Assembly (NCBI RefSeq): GCF_013409345.1
Contig: NZ_JACCBB010000001.1
Coordinates: forward strand, 4,216,001 to 4,280,000
Reading direction: 5' to 3'
Origin: Kineococcus aurantiacus
Lineage (GTDB): Bacteria; Actinomycetota; Actinomycetes; Actinomycetales; Kineococcaceae
DNA length: 64,000 bases
Below the pieces are notes generated by a model. It was not told the origin of the DNA. It worked only from the letters and a program-made list of their open reading frames with translations, and did not search any database. Both the position numbers and the translations under genes were made by a program. Shown one piece after another: positions 8,632-16,565 of this stretch; within the stretch, counting starts at the first letter, position 1, and each line of letters opens with the position of its first letter.

Positions 8632-9024
8632 GTGTCGAAGTCCTCAGTGCTGAGCGCGCCGCTGTGGCGCCGTGCGCTCGCCCGTTTCACCGCCTCGGAA
8701 TCGGACCTGGCGGCCGAGGAGGCCCAGGAGGACGCCGTGCGCAACGGCGGCACCCCCTGCGGCCAGATCCCCGACCGCACCCGGGCCTGTGTCTGCGGCA
8801 CCCTGCGCTCGGTGACGCTCCGCCCGCGCGGCGGGGTCCCGGCGCTGGAGGCCGAGCTGTTCGACGGGTCGGGGTCCGTCCAGCTCGTGTGGCTGGGCCG
8901 GCGCAAGATCGCCGGTGTCGAGCCCGGTCGCCGCGTGAAGGCCAAGGGCCTGGTGGCCTGCGACGACGGCCAGCGGGTGATCTTCAACCCGGTCTACGAG
9001 CTCGTGTGCCCCGAGAAGGTCTGA
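8632..9024 (+). CDS. OB-fold nucleic acid-binding domain protein
   Basis: A ~130-residue protein. A helical N-terminus (WRRALARFTASESDLAAEEA) precedes an OB-fold like that of tRNA-anticodon/nucleic-acid-binding domains. The fold segment runs from CVCGTLRSVTLRPRGG through LEAELFDGSGSVQLVWLGRR to FNPVYELVCPEKV. Four cysteines may be structural. Its binding partner is unknown. GTG at 8623 (RBS GGAGG at 8611) would add three residues; 8632 is preferred because of the -10 position. The next gene (DUF3159) starts 7 nt later, so the two form an operon. Confidence 0.8.
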   Translation: MSKSSVLSAPLWRRALARFTASESDLAAEEAQEDAVRNGGTPCGQIPDRTRACVCGTLRSVTLRPRGGVPALEAELFDGSGSVQLVWLGRRKIAGVEPGRRVKAKGLVACDDGQRVIFNPVYELVCPEKV

Positions 9025-9031
9025 GGGTCGC

Positions 9032-9715
9032 GTGAGCGGTCCGCGGACCGTCGAGGAACTCGTCCGGCAGCGCCTGTCGACCGCCCTCGGCGGGTGGCGC
9101 GGCCTGGTCGACTCGGCCGTGGCGCCGCTGGCGTTCCTCGTGGGCTGGCTGACGACGAAGGACCTCGCCATCTCCGTCGGGGCCTCGATCGCCGTGATGC
9201 TCGTCGCCCTCGTGGTGCGCGTCGCCCGGCGCGAGACGCTCCAGTTCGCCGTGGGCGGCATCGTCGTGACGGCCGTCGCGGCCTTCATCGCCTCCCGCAC
9301 CGGCCGGTCGCAGGACGTCTTCCTGCCCGGGATCCTGCTCAACCTGGCCCTGGCGGTCGTCTTCGCCGTCTCCATGGTCACCCGCTGGCCCGTCGTGGGC
9401 TTCCTCGTGGGCGCCGTCACCGAGGAGCCCACCGCCTGGCGGCGGGACCGGGGCGTCGTCTCGCTGTGCCAGAAGCTGACCGGTCTGCTGCTCGCCGGGT
9501 ACCTCGTGCGGGTCGCGGTGCAGCTGCCGCTCTACCTCGCCGGGAACACCACGGCCCTGGCCGTCGCCAAGCTCGCCCTGGGCTGGCCGTTGCTGCTGCT
9601 CGGCATCGTCGTCGCCGGCCTGGTGCTGCTCAAGGGCCGTACGCCGCTGCAGGCCGACCACGGCCCGGCCGGGGGACCCGCCGGTGGACCCGCCGGGGAG
9701 CCGGCGCAGCGCTGA
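9032..9715 (+). CDS. DUF3159 family integral membrane protein
   Basis: A 227-residue DUF3159 protein. About five or six hydrophobic segments are visible between residues ~25 and 205, including APLAFLVGWLTT, AVMLVALVVRVA and LLLLGIVVAGLVLL. Between them is a conserved polar loop, FLVGAVTEEPTAWRRDRG. The C-terminus is a Gly/Pro repeat (GPAGGP motifs). The function is unknown; the family sits next to the OB-fold protein in many actinobacteria. The GTG start is 7 nt behind that gene's stop. Confidence 0.85.
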   Translation: MSGPRTVEELVRQRLSTALGGWRGLVDSAVAPLAFLVGWLTTKDLAISVGASIAVMLVALVVRVARRETLQFAVGGIVVTAVAAFIASRTGRSQDVFLPGILLNLALAVVFAVSMVTRWPVVGFLVGAVTEEPTAWRRDRGVVSLCQKLTGLLLAGYLVRVAVQLPLYLAGNTTALAVAKLALGWPLLLLGIVVAGLVLLKGRTPLQADHGPAGGPAGGPAGEPAQR

Positions 9716-9734
9716 CCCCCGGTCCCGCACCGGA

Positions 9735-9750
9735 GCGCCCCGTCGGGCGC
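9735..9750 (+). terminator. Short hairpin after DUF3159
   Basis: GCGCCC (9735-9740) and GGGCGC (9745-9750) flank a 4-nt CGTC loop about 20 nt after the DUF3159 stop. It is small, so its terminator role is tentative. Confidence 0.35.
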
Positions 9751-9795
9751 GGAGAGCCACCACGGGCACGGTGAGGCTCACCTACCTCGGCCTGT

Positions 9796-9801
9796 TACCG
9801 T
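9796..9801 (+). promoter_or_regulatory. Candidate -10 (TACCGT) of the small Cys-rich protein gene
   Basis: TACCGT lies 6 nt before the GTG at 9808 with no ribosome binding site, a leaderless layout. Confidence 0.45.
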
Positions 9802-9807
9802 CCTGCG

Positions 9808-9960
9808 GTGCCGAAGAAGCAGAAGGTCCTCTGGCCCAAGTCGAAGTGCTGCGAGTCGAAGGACAAGTGCAAGCGCTGCCCCCTGCGCATGCTCAAGGAA
9901 GGCACCATGCCCGAGGGCTGGACCGTCAAGCGCCGCCGCCTCGTCAAGGTCGAGGGGTAG
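9808..9960 (+). CDS. Small Cys-rich basic protein (50 aa)
   Basis: A 50-codon frame from GTG 9808 to TAG 9960. The product is highly basic, with cysteines at 14, 15, 21 and 24 in KCCESKDKCKRCP, and a Lys/Arg-rich C-terminus. From memory, similar tiny proteins with a CC-x5-C-x2-C pattern are widespread and unannotated in actinobacteria; this resemblance has not been searched. A metal-binding or nucleic-acid-associated role is only a guess. The promoter layout and third-position GC bias support a real gene. Its last 17 nt overlap the convergent trmB gene. Confidence 0.7.
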   Translation: MPKKQKVLWPKSKCCESKDKCKRCPLRMLKEGTMPEGWTVKRRRLVKVEG

Positions 9961-10636
9961 CGGTCCTGCGGGCCAGCACGTCGTTGACGACGTGCCCCAG
10001 GGCCAGGCCGCGCCGCTCGAACCGCGTCAGGGGCCGCCACGCGGGCCGGGACCGGTCCGGGTCCAGCGTGAACGCCGGGTTCGCCGCGACGACCTCGACC
10101 ATCTGCTCGGCGTAGGGCTCCCAGTCCGTCGCGCAGTGCAGCAGCCCGCCCGGCGCGAGGCGGTCGGCCACCAGCGCCACGAAGTCCGGGCCCACCAGGC
10201 GCCGCTTGTGGTGCCGGGCCTTGGGCCAGGGGTCGGGGAAGTAGACGCGGACCCCGGCCAGGCTCCCCGGGGCCACCCGCTCGGTGAGGAAGGTCCGGCC
10301 GTCGGCCTCCAGGAGGCGGACGTTGGTGACCCCGTGCTCCACGACCCCCTGCAGCAGCGCCCCGATCCCGGGGGTGTGCACCTCGGCGGCGACGACGTTG
10401 ACCTCCGGCGCGGCCAGCGCCATCGCCAGCGTCGCGTCACCCATGCCCGACCCGATCTCCAGGACCACGGGGTGGTCGTTCCCGAACAGGGCGACGGGGT
10501 CCAGGTCGGTGTCGGCGCGGACCTCGTACCGGCCCAGGTGCTCGGCCAGCGCCTCCTGCCGCACCACCCCCATCCGCCCCCGGCGGAGCTTGAACGACTG
10601 CACGGGGGCCACGGGCGGTACGGGGGACGGACTCAC
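9944..10636 (-). CDS. trmB: tRNA (guanine-N7-)-methyltransferase
   Basis: A 230-residue SAM-dependent enzyme that makes m7G46 in tRNA variable loops. Motif I is VLEIGSGMGDATLAMA, and the TrmB hallmark YFPDPWPKARHHKRRL is followed by GGLLHCATDWEPYA. The N-terminus carries the usual QSFKLRRGRM segment. The GTG start at 10636 overlaps the stop of the upstream UvrA-like gene (GTGA), so the two are translationally coupled. Its 3' end overlaps the small Cys-rich gene by 17 nt. Confidence 0.93.
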   Translation of the reverse strand: MSPSPVPPVAPVQSFKLRRGRMGVVRQEALAEHLGRYEVRADTDLDPVALFGNDHPVVLEIGSGMGDATLAMALAAPEVNVVAAEVHTPGIGALLQGVVEHGVTNVRLLEADGRTFLTERVAPGSLAGVRVYFPDPWPKARHHKRRLVGPDFVALVADRLAPGGLLHCATDWEPYAEQMVEVVAANPAFTLDPDRSRPAWRPLTRFERRGLALGHVVNDVLARRTATPRP

Positions 10637-13071
10637 CCCGCCATTGTCGCCTCCGCCCCGGCGTGCTCCCCGACGTGCTCCCCGACGTAGCGGGCCAGGT
10701 GCTCGCCGGTCAGCGTCGAGCGGGCCGCGACGAGGTCGGCGGGGGTGCCCTCGAAGACGACCCGCCCCCCGTCGTGCCCGGCGCCCGGACCCAGGTCGAC
10801 GACCCAGTCGGCGTGGGCCACGACGGCCTGGTGGTGCTCCACGACGACCACGGACTTGCCGGAGTCGACGATCCGGTCCAGCAGGCCCAGCAGCTGCCGC
10901 ACGTCGGCCAGGTGCAGACCGGCCGTGGGCTCGTCCAGGACGAGGACCCCGCCGGGGGTGCCCAGGTGCGTGGCGAGCTTGAGGCGCTGGCGCTCGCCGC
11001 CGGACAGGGTGGTCAGCGGCTGGCCGAGGGTCAGGTACCCGAGGCCGACGTCGGCCAGGCGGCTCAGCACCGCGTGCGCGGCGGGGGTCCTGGCCTCCCC
11101 GGCGGCGAAGAACGCCAGCGCCTCGGTGACGGGCAGGGCCAGGACCTCGGAGATGTCCTTGCCCGCCAGCCGGTGCTCCAGCACCGAGGCCTGGAAGCGC
11201 CGGCCCTCGCAGTCCTCGCAGGTCGTGGCGACGCCGGCCGCGATCGCGAGGTCGGAGTACACGACGCCGTTGCCGCCGCACGTGGGGCAGGCGCCCTCGG
11301 AGTTGGGGCTGAACAGCGCCGGCTTCACGCCGTTGACCTTCGCGAACTGCTTGCGGACCGGCTCCAGCAGCCCCGTCCACGTCGCCGGGTTGCTGCGCCG
11401 CGACCCCCGGATCGGTGACTGGTCGACGGTCACCACGCCCTCCAGCGGGGAGACCGACCCGCGGACCAGGGAGCTCTTGCCCGACCCCGCGACGCCCGTC
11501 ACGACGACCAGGACACCCAGGGGCAGGTCGACGGACACGTCGCGCAGGTTGTTGCGGCGGGCACCGCGGACCGGCAGGGTCCCCGTCGGGGTGCGCACGG
11601 CCGGTTTCAGTCCCACCCGGTCCCCGAGGTGGCGTCCCGTGACGGTCCCGCTGGTGCGCAGACCCTCGACGGTGCCCTCGTAGCAGATCCGGCCGCCCGC
11701 GGGCCCGGCGCCGGGCCCGAGGTCCACGACGTGGTCGGCGATGGCGACGACCTCGGGTTCGTGCTCGACGACGAGGATGGTGTTCCCCTTGTCCCGCAGA
11801 CGGATCAGCAGGTCGTTCGTGCGCTGCACGTCGTGCGGGTGCAGCCCCGTGGTGGGCTCGTCGAAGACGTACGTGGTGTCCGTCAGCGACGACCCCAGGT
11901 GTCGGACCACCTTGACCCGCTGCGCCTCGCCGCCGGACAGGGTCCCGGCCGCGCGTTCCAGCGACAGGTACCCCAGCCCGATCTGGACGAAGGAGTCCAG
12001 CACCCCGCGCAGGTTCTCCAGCAGCGGGGCGACCGAGGGCTCGTCCAGCGTCGCGACCCACGCGGCGAGGTCGGAGACCTGCATCCGGCAGGCGTCGGCG
12101 ATGCTGACCCCGGCGATCCGGCAGTTCCTGGCGCCCTCGGCCAGCCGGGTCCCGTCGCAGTCCGGGCACGCCCGGAACGTCGCGACCCGCTCGACGAAGG
12201 CCCGCACGTGCGGTTGCAGGGAGTCGACGTCCTTGGACAGCATCGACCGGCGCACCTTGGGGACCAGCCCCTCGTACGTGACGTTGATGCCGTCGACCTT
12301 CAGGCGCACGGGCTCGGAGTGCAGGAACGCCTCCAGCTGCCCGGGCGTGAAGTCCGCGACGGGGACGTCGCAGGGGAAGAGCCCGCAGCCGCGCAGGATG
12401 CGGCCGTACCAGCCGTCCACCGTGTGACCGGGGACCTTGATCGCCCCCTCGTCGACGCTGCGGGAGGCGTCGTACAGCTCGCTCAGGTCCAGGTCGTCGA
12501 CCTGGCCGCGGCCCTCGCAGCGCGGGCACATGCCCCCCGCGCGCGACCAGTCCGCGAGCACCTTCGTCTGCGCGGTGCCCTTGGCCACCGTCAGCGAGCC
12601 CTTGGCCGAGACGGGGGGGACGTTGAAGGAGAAGGCGCCCGGCCCGCCGACGTGCGGCTGCCCCAGCCGGCTGAACAGGATGCGCAGCAGCGGGTGGGCG
12701 TCGGTGGCGGTGCCGACCGTGGAGCGGGGGTCCCCGCCCATGCGCTGCTGGTCGACGACGATGGCCGTGGTGAGGCCGTCGAGGACGTCGACGTCGGGCC
12801 GGGCCAGGGACGGCATGAACCCCTGCAGGAAAGCCGAGTACGTCTCGTTGACCATCCGCTGCGACTCCGCGGCGATCGTCGCGAAGACCAGCGAGCTCTT
12901 GCCCGACCCGGACACGCCCGTGAAGACCGTCAGCCGCCGCTTGGGCAGCTCGACGGTGACGTCCCGGAGGTTGTTCTCCCGGGCGCCGTGGACGCGGATG
13001 AGGTCGTGGCCGTCGGCGGGGTGGCGCGCCGGCGCGGGCGGGGGCTCGGGCGGGGTCGTCGGCGCGGCCAT
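10633..13071 (-). CDS. UvrA-like tandem ABC ATPase (UvrA class 2 / drug-resistance type)
   Basis: An 812-residue protein with two ABC ATPase modules. The first has Walker A GVSGSGKSSL and signature TLSGGEAQR; the second has GVAGSGKSSL and TLSGGERQR. CxxC pairs (CPRCEGRG, CPDCDGT, CPTCGGNG, CEDCEG) resemble UvrA zinc modules. At ~810 residues it is shorter than housekeeping UvrA (~950) and appears to lack the UvrB-binding insertion, as in UvrA2/DrrC-type proteins linked to DNA-damage tolerance or drug self-protection. ATG 13071 is preferred to the GTG at 13092 because CAGGAT lies 6 nt upstream. It is coupled to trmB. Confidence 0.85.
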   Translation of the reverse strand: MAAPTTPPEPPPAPARHPADGHDLIRVHGARENNLRDVTVELPKRRLTVFTGVSGSGKSSLVFATIAAESQRMVNETYSAFLQGFMPSLARPDVDVLDGLTTAIVVDQQRMGGDPRSTVGTATDAHPLLRILFSRLGQPHVGGPGAFSFNVPPVSAKGSLTVAKGTAQTKVLADWSRAGGMCPRCEGRGQVDDLDLSELYDASRSVDEGAIKVPGHTVDGWYGRILRGCGLFPCDVPVADFTPGQLEAFLHSEPVRLKVDGINVTYEGLVPKVRRSMLSKDVDSLQPHVRAFVERVATFRACPDCDGTRLAEGARNCRIAGVSIADACRMQVSDLAAWVATLDEPSVAPLLENLRGVLDSFVQIGLGYLSLERAAGTLSGGEAQRVKVVRHLGSSLTDTTYVFDEPTTGLHPHDVQRTNDLLIRLRDKGNTILVVEHEPEVVAIADHVVDLGPGAGPAGGRICYEGTVEGLRTSGTVTGRHLGDRVGLKPAVRTPTGTLPVRGARRNNLRDVSVDLPLGVLVVVTGVAGSGKSSLVRGSVSPLEGVVTVDQSPIRGSRRSNPATWTGLLEPVRKQFAKVNGVKPALFSPNSEGACPTCGGNGVVYSDLAIAAGVATTCEDCEGRRFQASVLEHRLAGKDISEVLALPVTEALAFFAAGEARTPAAHAVLSRLADVGLGYLTLGQPLTTLSGGERQRLKLATHLGTPGGVLVLDEPTAGLHLADVRQLLGLLDRIVDSGKSVVVVEHHQAVVAHADWVVDLGPGAGHDGGRVVFEGTPADLVAARSTLTGEHLARYVGEHVGEHAGAEATMAG

Positions 13072-13077
13072 GCCCCG

Positions 13078-13083
13078 ATCCTG
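13078..13083 (-). promoter_or_regulatory. Candidate -10 (CAGGAT) of UvrA-like gene
   Basis: On the minus strand CAGGAT is followed by 6 nt and ATG at 13071, with no Shine-Dalgarno. This is a weaker match than the TAnnnT examples. Confidence 0.3.
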
Positions 13084-13102
13084 CCAGCGCACCGCGCCGC
13101 CG

Positions 13103-13762
13103 TCAGGGGGCTCCGAGGATCGTCCTCAGCTCCGACTCCGCGTCCGGCACCGACAGGAACAGCAGGTGGTCGCCGGCCTCGAGGACGTCGTCGCCGCTGG
13201 GCGGCAGCGGCCGCTCGCTGCGCACGATCGCCACCAGGACGGTGTCCTCGGGCAGGCGCACCTCCCCGACGGTGCGGCCCAGCACGGGGCTGTCCTCCTC
13301 GAGGGTGTACTCCGACATCGACGCCTGGCCCTGCTGGAACGTGAACAGCCGCACCAGCTCCCCGACGCTGACGGCCTCCTCGACGAGGGCGGTCATGAGC
13401 CGCGGCGTCGAGACCGCCACGTCGACGCCCCACGCCTCGTCGAACAGCCACTCGTTCTTCGGGTTGTTCACCCGGGCGACCGTGCGCGGCACGCCGTACT
13501 CGGTCTTGGCCAGCAGGGACACGACGAGGTTGGCCTTGTCGTCGCCCGTGGCGGCCACCACGACGTCGCAGTCGGCCAGCTCGGCCTCGTCCAGGCTGGA
13601 GATCTCGCACGCGTCGGCCAGCAGCCACTGGGCGTCCGGCACGCTGGTGATCTTCATGGCGGCGGGGCTGCGGTCGATGAGCAGGACCCGGTGGCCGTTG
13701 CCGAGCAGCTCCCGGGCGATCGAGCGCCCCACGATGCCGGCGCCGGCGATGACGACGCGCAT
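13103..13762 (-). CDS. TrkA-family potassium uptake regulatory protein
   Basis: A 219-residue TrkA protein. The Rossmann RCK_N domain begins MRVVIAGAGIVGRSIA, with LLIDRSP at the second strand, and NNPKNEWLFDEAWGVD typical of the family. The RCK_C domain follows near residue 140 (PVLGRTVGEVRLPEDTVLVA). Such proteins bind NAD(H) or nucleotides and gate K+ transporters. It is the second of two adjacent paralogues; its ATG overlaps the previous stop by 1 nt (TGATG). The usual partner here is the divergent APC-type permease. Confidence 0.88.
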   Translation of the reverse strand: MRVVIAGAGIVGRSIARELLGNGHRVLLIDRSPAAMKITSVPDAQWLLADACEISSLDEAELADCDVVVAATGDDKANLVVSLLAKTEYGVPRTVARVNNPKNEWLFDEAWGVDVAVSTPRLMTALVEEAVSVGELVRLFTFQQGQASMSEYTLEEDSPVLGRTVGEVRLPEDTVLVAIVRSERPLPPSGDDVLEAGDHLLFLSVPDAESELRTILGAP

Positions 13763-14427
13763 CAGGCCCCCTCCTCCGGTGCGGCGGCCAGCACGGCCGC
13801 GGCCGCGGCGACCCGCTCGTCGGCCACGACCACGTGCACGATGTCGTCCTCCTGGTAGGCCATGCCCCGCACGGGCACGACACCCTGCCCCAGCCGCGTC
13901 ACGTAGGCGACGCGGACCCCCGCGGCGGCCTCCAGCGCCGACAGCGGCCGACCCACCCAGGCGTCGTGGACGGGCGTCTCGACGAGGACGACGCGCCCGG
14001 AGGCGTCGCGGAACTCGCTGACGGCCCCCTCGGGCACCAGCCGCCGCAGCACCTGGTCGGCCGTCCAGCGGACCGTGGCGATGGTGGGGATGCCCAGGCG
14101 CTCGTAGACCTCGGCGCGGCCCGGGTCGTAGATGCGGGCCACGACGTTCTCGACGTCGAACTTCTCCCGCGCCACCCGCGCGGCGAGGATGTTGGAGTTG
14201 TCGCCGGAGGAGACCGCGGCGAAGGCGCCGGCCTCGTGGATGCCGGCCTCGACGAGGGTGTCGTGGTCGAAGCCGACCCCGGTCACCCGGCGCCCGGCGA
14301 AGGTGGGCCCCAGCCGGCGGAAGGCGTCGGCGTTCTGGTCCACGACCGCCACGCTGTGCCCGCGCTGCTCGACGGTGAGCGCGAGGCTCGAACCGACCCG
14401 GCCGCAGCCCATGATCACGAAGTGCAC
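13762..14427 (-). CDS. TrkA-family potassium uptake regulatory protein
   Basis: A 221-residue TrkA protein, first of the tandem pair. It starts MHFVIMGCGRVGSSLA (Rossmann GxGxxG), followed by VAVVDQNADAF and VARIYDPGRAEVYERLG. A TrkA_C domain follows near residue 135 (VHDAWVGRPLSALE). The paired paralogues may form a mixed ring on the permease encoded divergently. The GTG start has a TAGCGT -10-like element 6 nt upstream and no Shine-Dalgarno. Confidence 0.88.
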   Translation of the reverse strand: MHFVIMGCGRVGSSLALTVEQRGHSVAVVDQNADAFRRLGPTFAGRRVTGVGFDHDTLVEAGIHEAGAFAAVSSGDNSNILAARVAREKFDVENVVARIYDPGRAEVYERLGIPTIATVRWTADQVLRRLVPEGAVSEFRDASGRVVLVETPVHDAWVGRPLSALEAAAGVRVAYVTRLGQGVVPVRGMAYQEDDIVHVVVADERVAAAAAVLAAAPEEGA

Positions 14428-14433
14428 TCCTGA

Positions 14434-14439
14434 ACGCTA
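14434..14439 (-). promoter_or_regulatory. Candidate -10 (TAGCGT) of the trkA pair, leaderless layout
   Basis: On the minus strand TAGCGT (14439-14434) is 6 nt before the GTG at 14427. It lies back to back with the permease promoter at 14506. Confidence 0.5.
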
Positions 14440-14505
14440 CCGCCTGCTCCTGCACCGGGCACCCGCCCGCCCCCGCGTTCGGCACGCGGACCCGGCCGGT
14501 GCACC

Positions 14506-14511
14506 TACCAT
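14506..14511 (+). promoter_or_regulatory. Candidate -10 (TACCAT) of APC permease, leaderless layout
   Basis: TACCAT matches TAnnnT and lies 8 nt before the GTG at 14520, with no ribosome binding site between. Confidence 0.5.
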
Positions 14512-14519
14512 CGTGAGAC

Positions 14520-16565
14520 GTGCCCTCTGTGACCGAAGCGGTCAAACGCGTCCTGGTCGGACGGCCGTTCCGCAGCGAACGGCTCTCCGAGACGCTGCTG
14601 CCGAAGCGCATCGCGCTGCCCGTGTTCGCCTCCGACGCCCTCAGCTCGGTCGCCTACGCCCCCGACGAGATCTTCCTGACCCTGTCGATCGCCGGCATCG
14701 CGGCCTACGCCTTCTCGCCGTGGATCGTCGCCGCGGTCGTGCTGGTGATGTTCGTCGTGGTCGCCTCCTACCGGCAGAACGTGCACGCCTACCCCTCCGG
14801 CGGCGGGGACTACGAGGTCGCGACGGTCAACCTGGGCCCCAACGCCGGCCTGACGGTCGGCAGCGCGCTGCTCGTGGACTACGTCCTGACGGTGGCCGTC
14901 TCGATCTCCTCGGGCGCGCAGTACGCGGCGGCCGCGATCCCGGTCCTGCGCGGGCACGAGGCCCTGTTCGCGGTCGGGCTCGTCCTGCTGCTCATGACGG
15001 CCAACCTGCGCGGGCTGCGCGAGAGCGGCGCGGCCTTCGCCGTGCCCACCTACATCTTCATGGCCTCCATCCTGGGGATGGCGCTCTACGGCTTCGGGCG
15101 CCTGCTGTTCGGGGACCTGCCGCAAGCGCCGAGCGGTGACCTCACCCTGGCCGCCGAGCACGACATCTCCGGCGGCCTGACCAGCCTGGCGGGGGCCTTC
15201 CTGGTCCTGCGGGCCTTCTCCTCCGGCGCCGCGGCCCTGACCGGGGTGGAGGCCATCAGCAACGGCGTGCCGGCCTTCCGCAAGCCCAAGAGCAGGAACG
15301 CCGCCACGACGCTGCTGCTGCTGGGCCTGACGAGCGTCACCATGCTCGTGAGCATCGTGACCCTGGCCCGGGCCACCCACGTCCGCTTCGCCGAGGACCC
15401 CGCGACGCAGCTGCTGCGCGACGGGGTGCCCGTGGGCGACTCCTACGTCCAGGACCCGATCATCGGCCAGCTCGCCGCGACGGTCTTCGACCACCTCCCG
15501 GTGGCCTTCTACGTCGTCACCGCGGCCACCGGCGTCATCCTCGTCCTGGCCGCCAACACCGCCTTCAACGGCTTCCCCGTGCTCGGCTCGATCCTGGCCC
15601 GCGACGGCTTCCTGCCCAAGCAGCTGCACACCCGCGGGGACCGGCTGGCCTTCTCCAACGGCATCATCGCGCTGGCGGTGGCGGCCATCGTCCTCATCGT
15701 CGCCTACGACGCCGAGGTCACCCGGCTCATCCAGCTCTACATCGTCGGCGTCTTCGTGTCCTTCACCATGAGCCAGACCGGCATGATCCGGCACTGGACG
15801 CGGCACCTGCGCACCGAGACCGACCCGGGCAAGCGCGCGGCCATGCGGCGCTCGCGGGTCATCAACAGCATCGGCCTGGGGCTGACCGGCCTGGTCCTGG
15901 TCATCGTCCTGCTGACGAAGTTCACCCAGGGCGCCTACATCGCGATCCTGGCCATGGTCTTCGTCTTCGCGAACATGAAGCTCATCCGCCGGCACTACAC
16001 CAACGTCGCCCGCGAGATCGAGATCCCCGCCGAGCGGCAGGCCAAGGCGCTGCCCACCGGCGTGCGCGGCATCGTCCTCGTCTCCAAGATCCACAAGCCG
16101 ACGATGCGGGCCCTGGCCTACGCGCGGGCGGCCAAGCCCACCGACCTGCAGGCCGTGACGGTCGCCGTCGAGCCCGAGGAGTCCGCGGCGCTGCAGCAGC
16201 GCTGGGAGGCCCTGGGGGTCCCCGTCCCGCTGACCGTCCTGGACTCCCCGTACCGGGACGTGACCAAGCCGGTCCTGGAGTTCGTGCGCTCGATGCGCCA
16301 GCGCCACCCCCGCGACCTCGTCATCGTCTACGTGCCCGAGTACGTCGTCGGCCACTGGTGGGAGACCTTCCTGCACAACCAGTCCGCGCTGCGGCTGCGG
16401 GCCCGACTGCGGTACCAGCCGGGGGTCATGGTCGCCAGCGTCCCGTGGCAGCTGAGCAGTTCCGTCGGGCTGGAGGACCGCGTCGAGCGCGCCGCCCCCG
16501 GTACCGTCCGCCGGGGCGCCTTCGGCCCCGGCCCCGTCGAGCAGCAGCACCAGGAGAACCCGTGA
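14520..16565 (+). CDS. APC family permease (probable K+/amino-acid transporter)
   Basis: A 681-residue membrane protein. About twelve hydrophobic segments occupy residues ~35-490, beginning LPVFASDALSSVAYAPDEIF, a typical APC/KUP-like start. A ~190-residue cytoplasmic C-terminal domain follows, with GVRGIVLVSKIHKPTM and ALAYARAAKPTDLQAVTV, resembling USP-like domains of this group. The adjacent divergent TrkA proteins suggest a potassium or cation role, but annotations of relatives range from amino acid permease to K+ uptake. It is coupled to the downstream methyltransferase by a GTGA overlap. Confidence 0.85.
   Translation: MPSVTEAVKRVLVGRPFRSERLSETLLPKRIALPVFASDALSSVAYAPDEIFLTLSIAGIAAYAFSPWIVAAVVLVMFVVVASYRQNVHAYPSGGGDYEVATVNLGPNAGLTVGSALLVDYVLTVAVSISSGAQYAAAAIPVLRGHEALFAVGLVLLLMTANLRGLRESGAAFAVPTYIFMASILGMALYGFGRLLFGDLPQAPSGDLTLAAEHDISGGLTSLAGAFLVLRAFSSGAAALTGVEAISNGVPAFRKPKSRNAATTLLLLGLTSVTMLVSIVTLARATHVRFAEDPATQLLRDGVPVGDSYVQDPIIGQLAATVFDHLPVAFYVVTAATGVILVLAANTAFNGFPVLGSILARDGFLPKQLHTRGDRLAFSNGIIALAVAAIVLIVAYDAEVTRLIQLYIVGVFVSFTMSQTGMIRHWTRHLRTETDPGKRAAMRRSRVINSIGLGLTGLVLVIVLLTKFTQGAYIAILAMVFVFANMKLIRRHYTNVAREIEIPAERQAKALPTGVRGIVLVSKIHKPTMRALAYARAAKPTDLQAVTVAVEPEESAALQQRWEALGVPVPLTVLDSPYRDVTKPVLEFVRSMRQRHPRDLVIVYVPEYVVGHWWETFLHNQSALRLRARLRYQPGVMVASVPWQLSSSVGLEDRVERAAPGTVRRGAFGPGPVEQQHQENP

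Noticed and set aside
10633-13071. Housekeeping excinuclease subunit UvrA
   Set aside because: Too short and apparently lacking the UvrB-binding region; coupling to trmB and the overall layout fit a UvrA class-2/drug-resistance paralogue.
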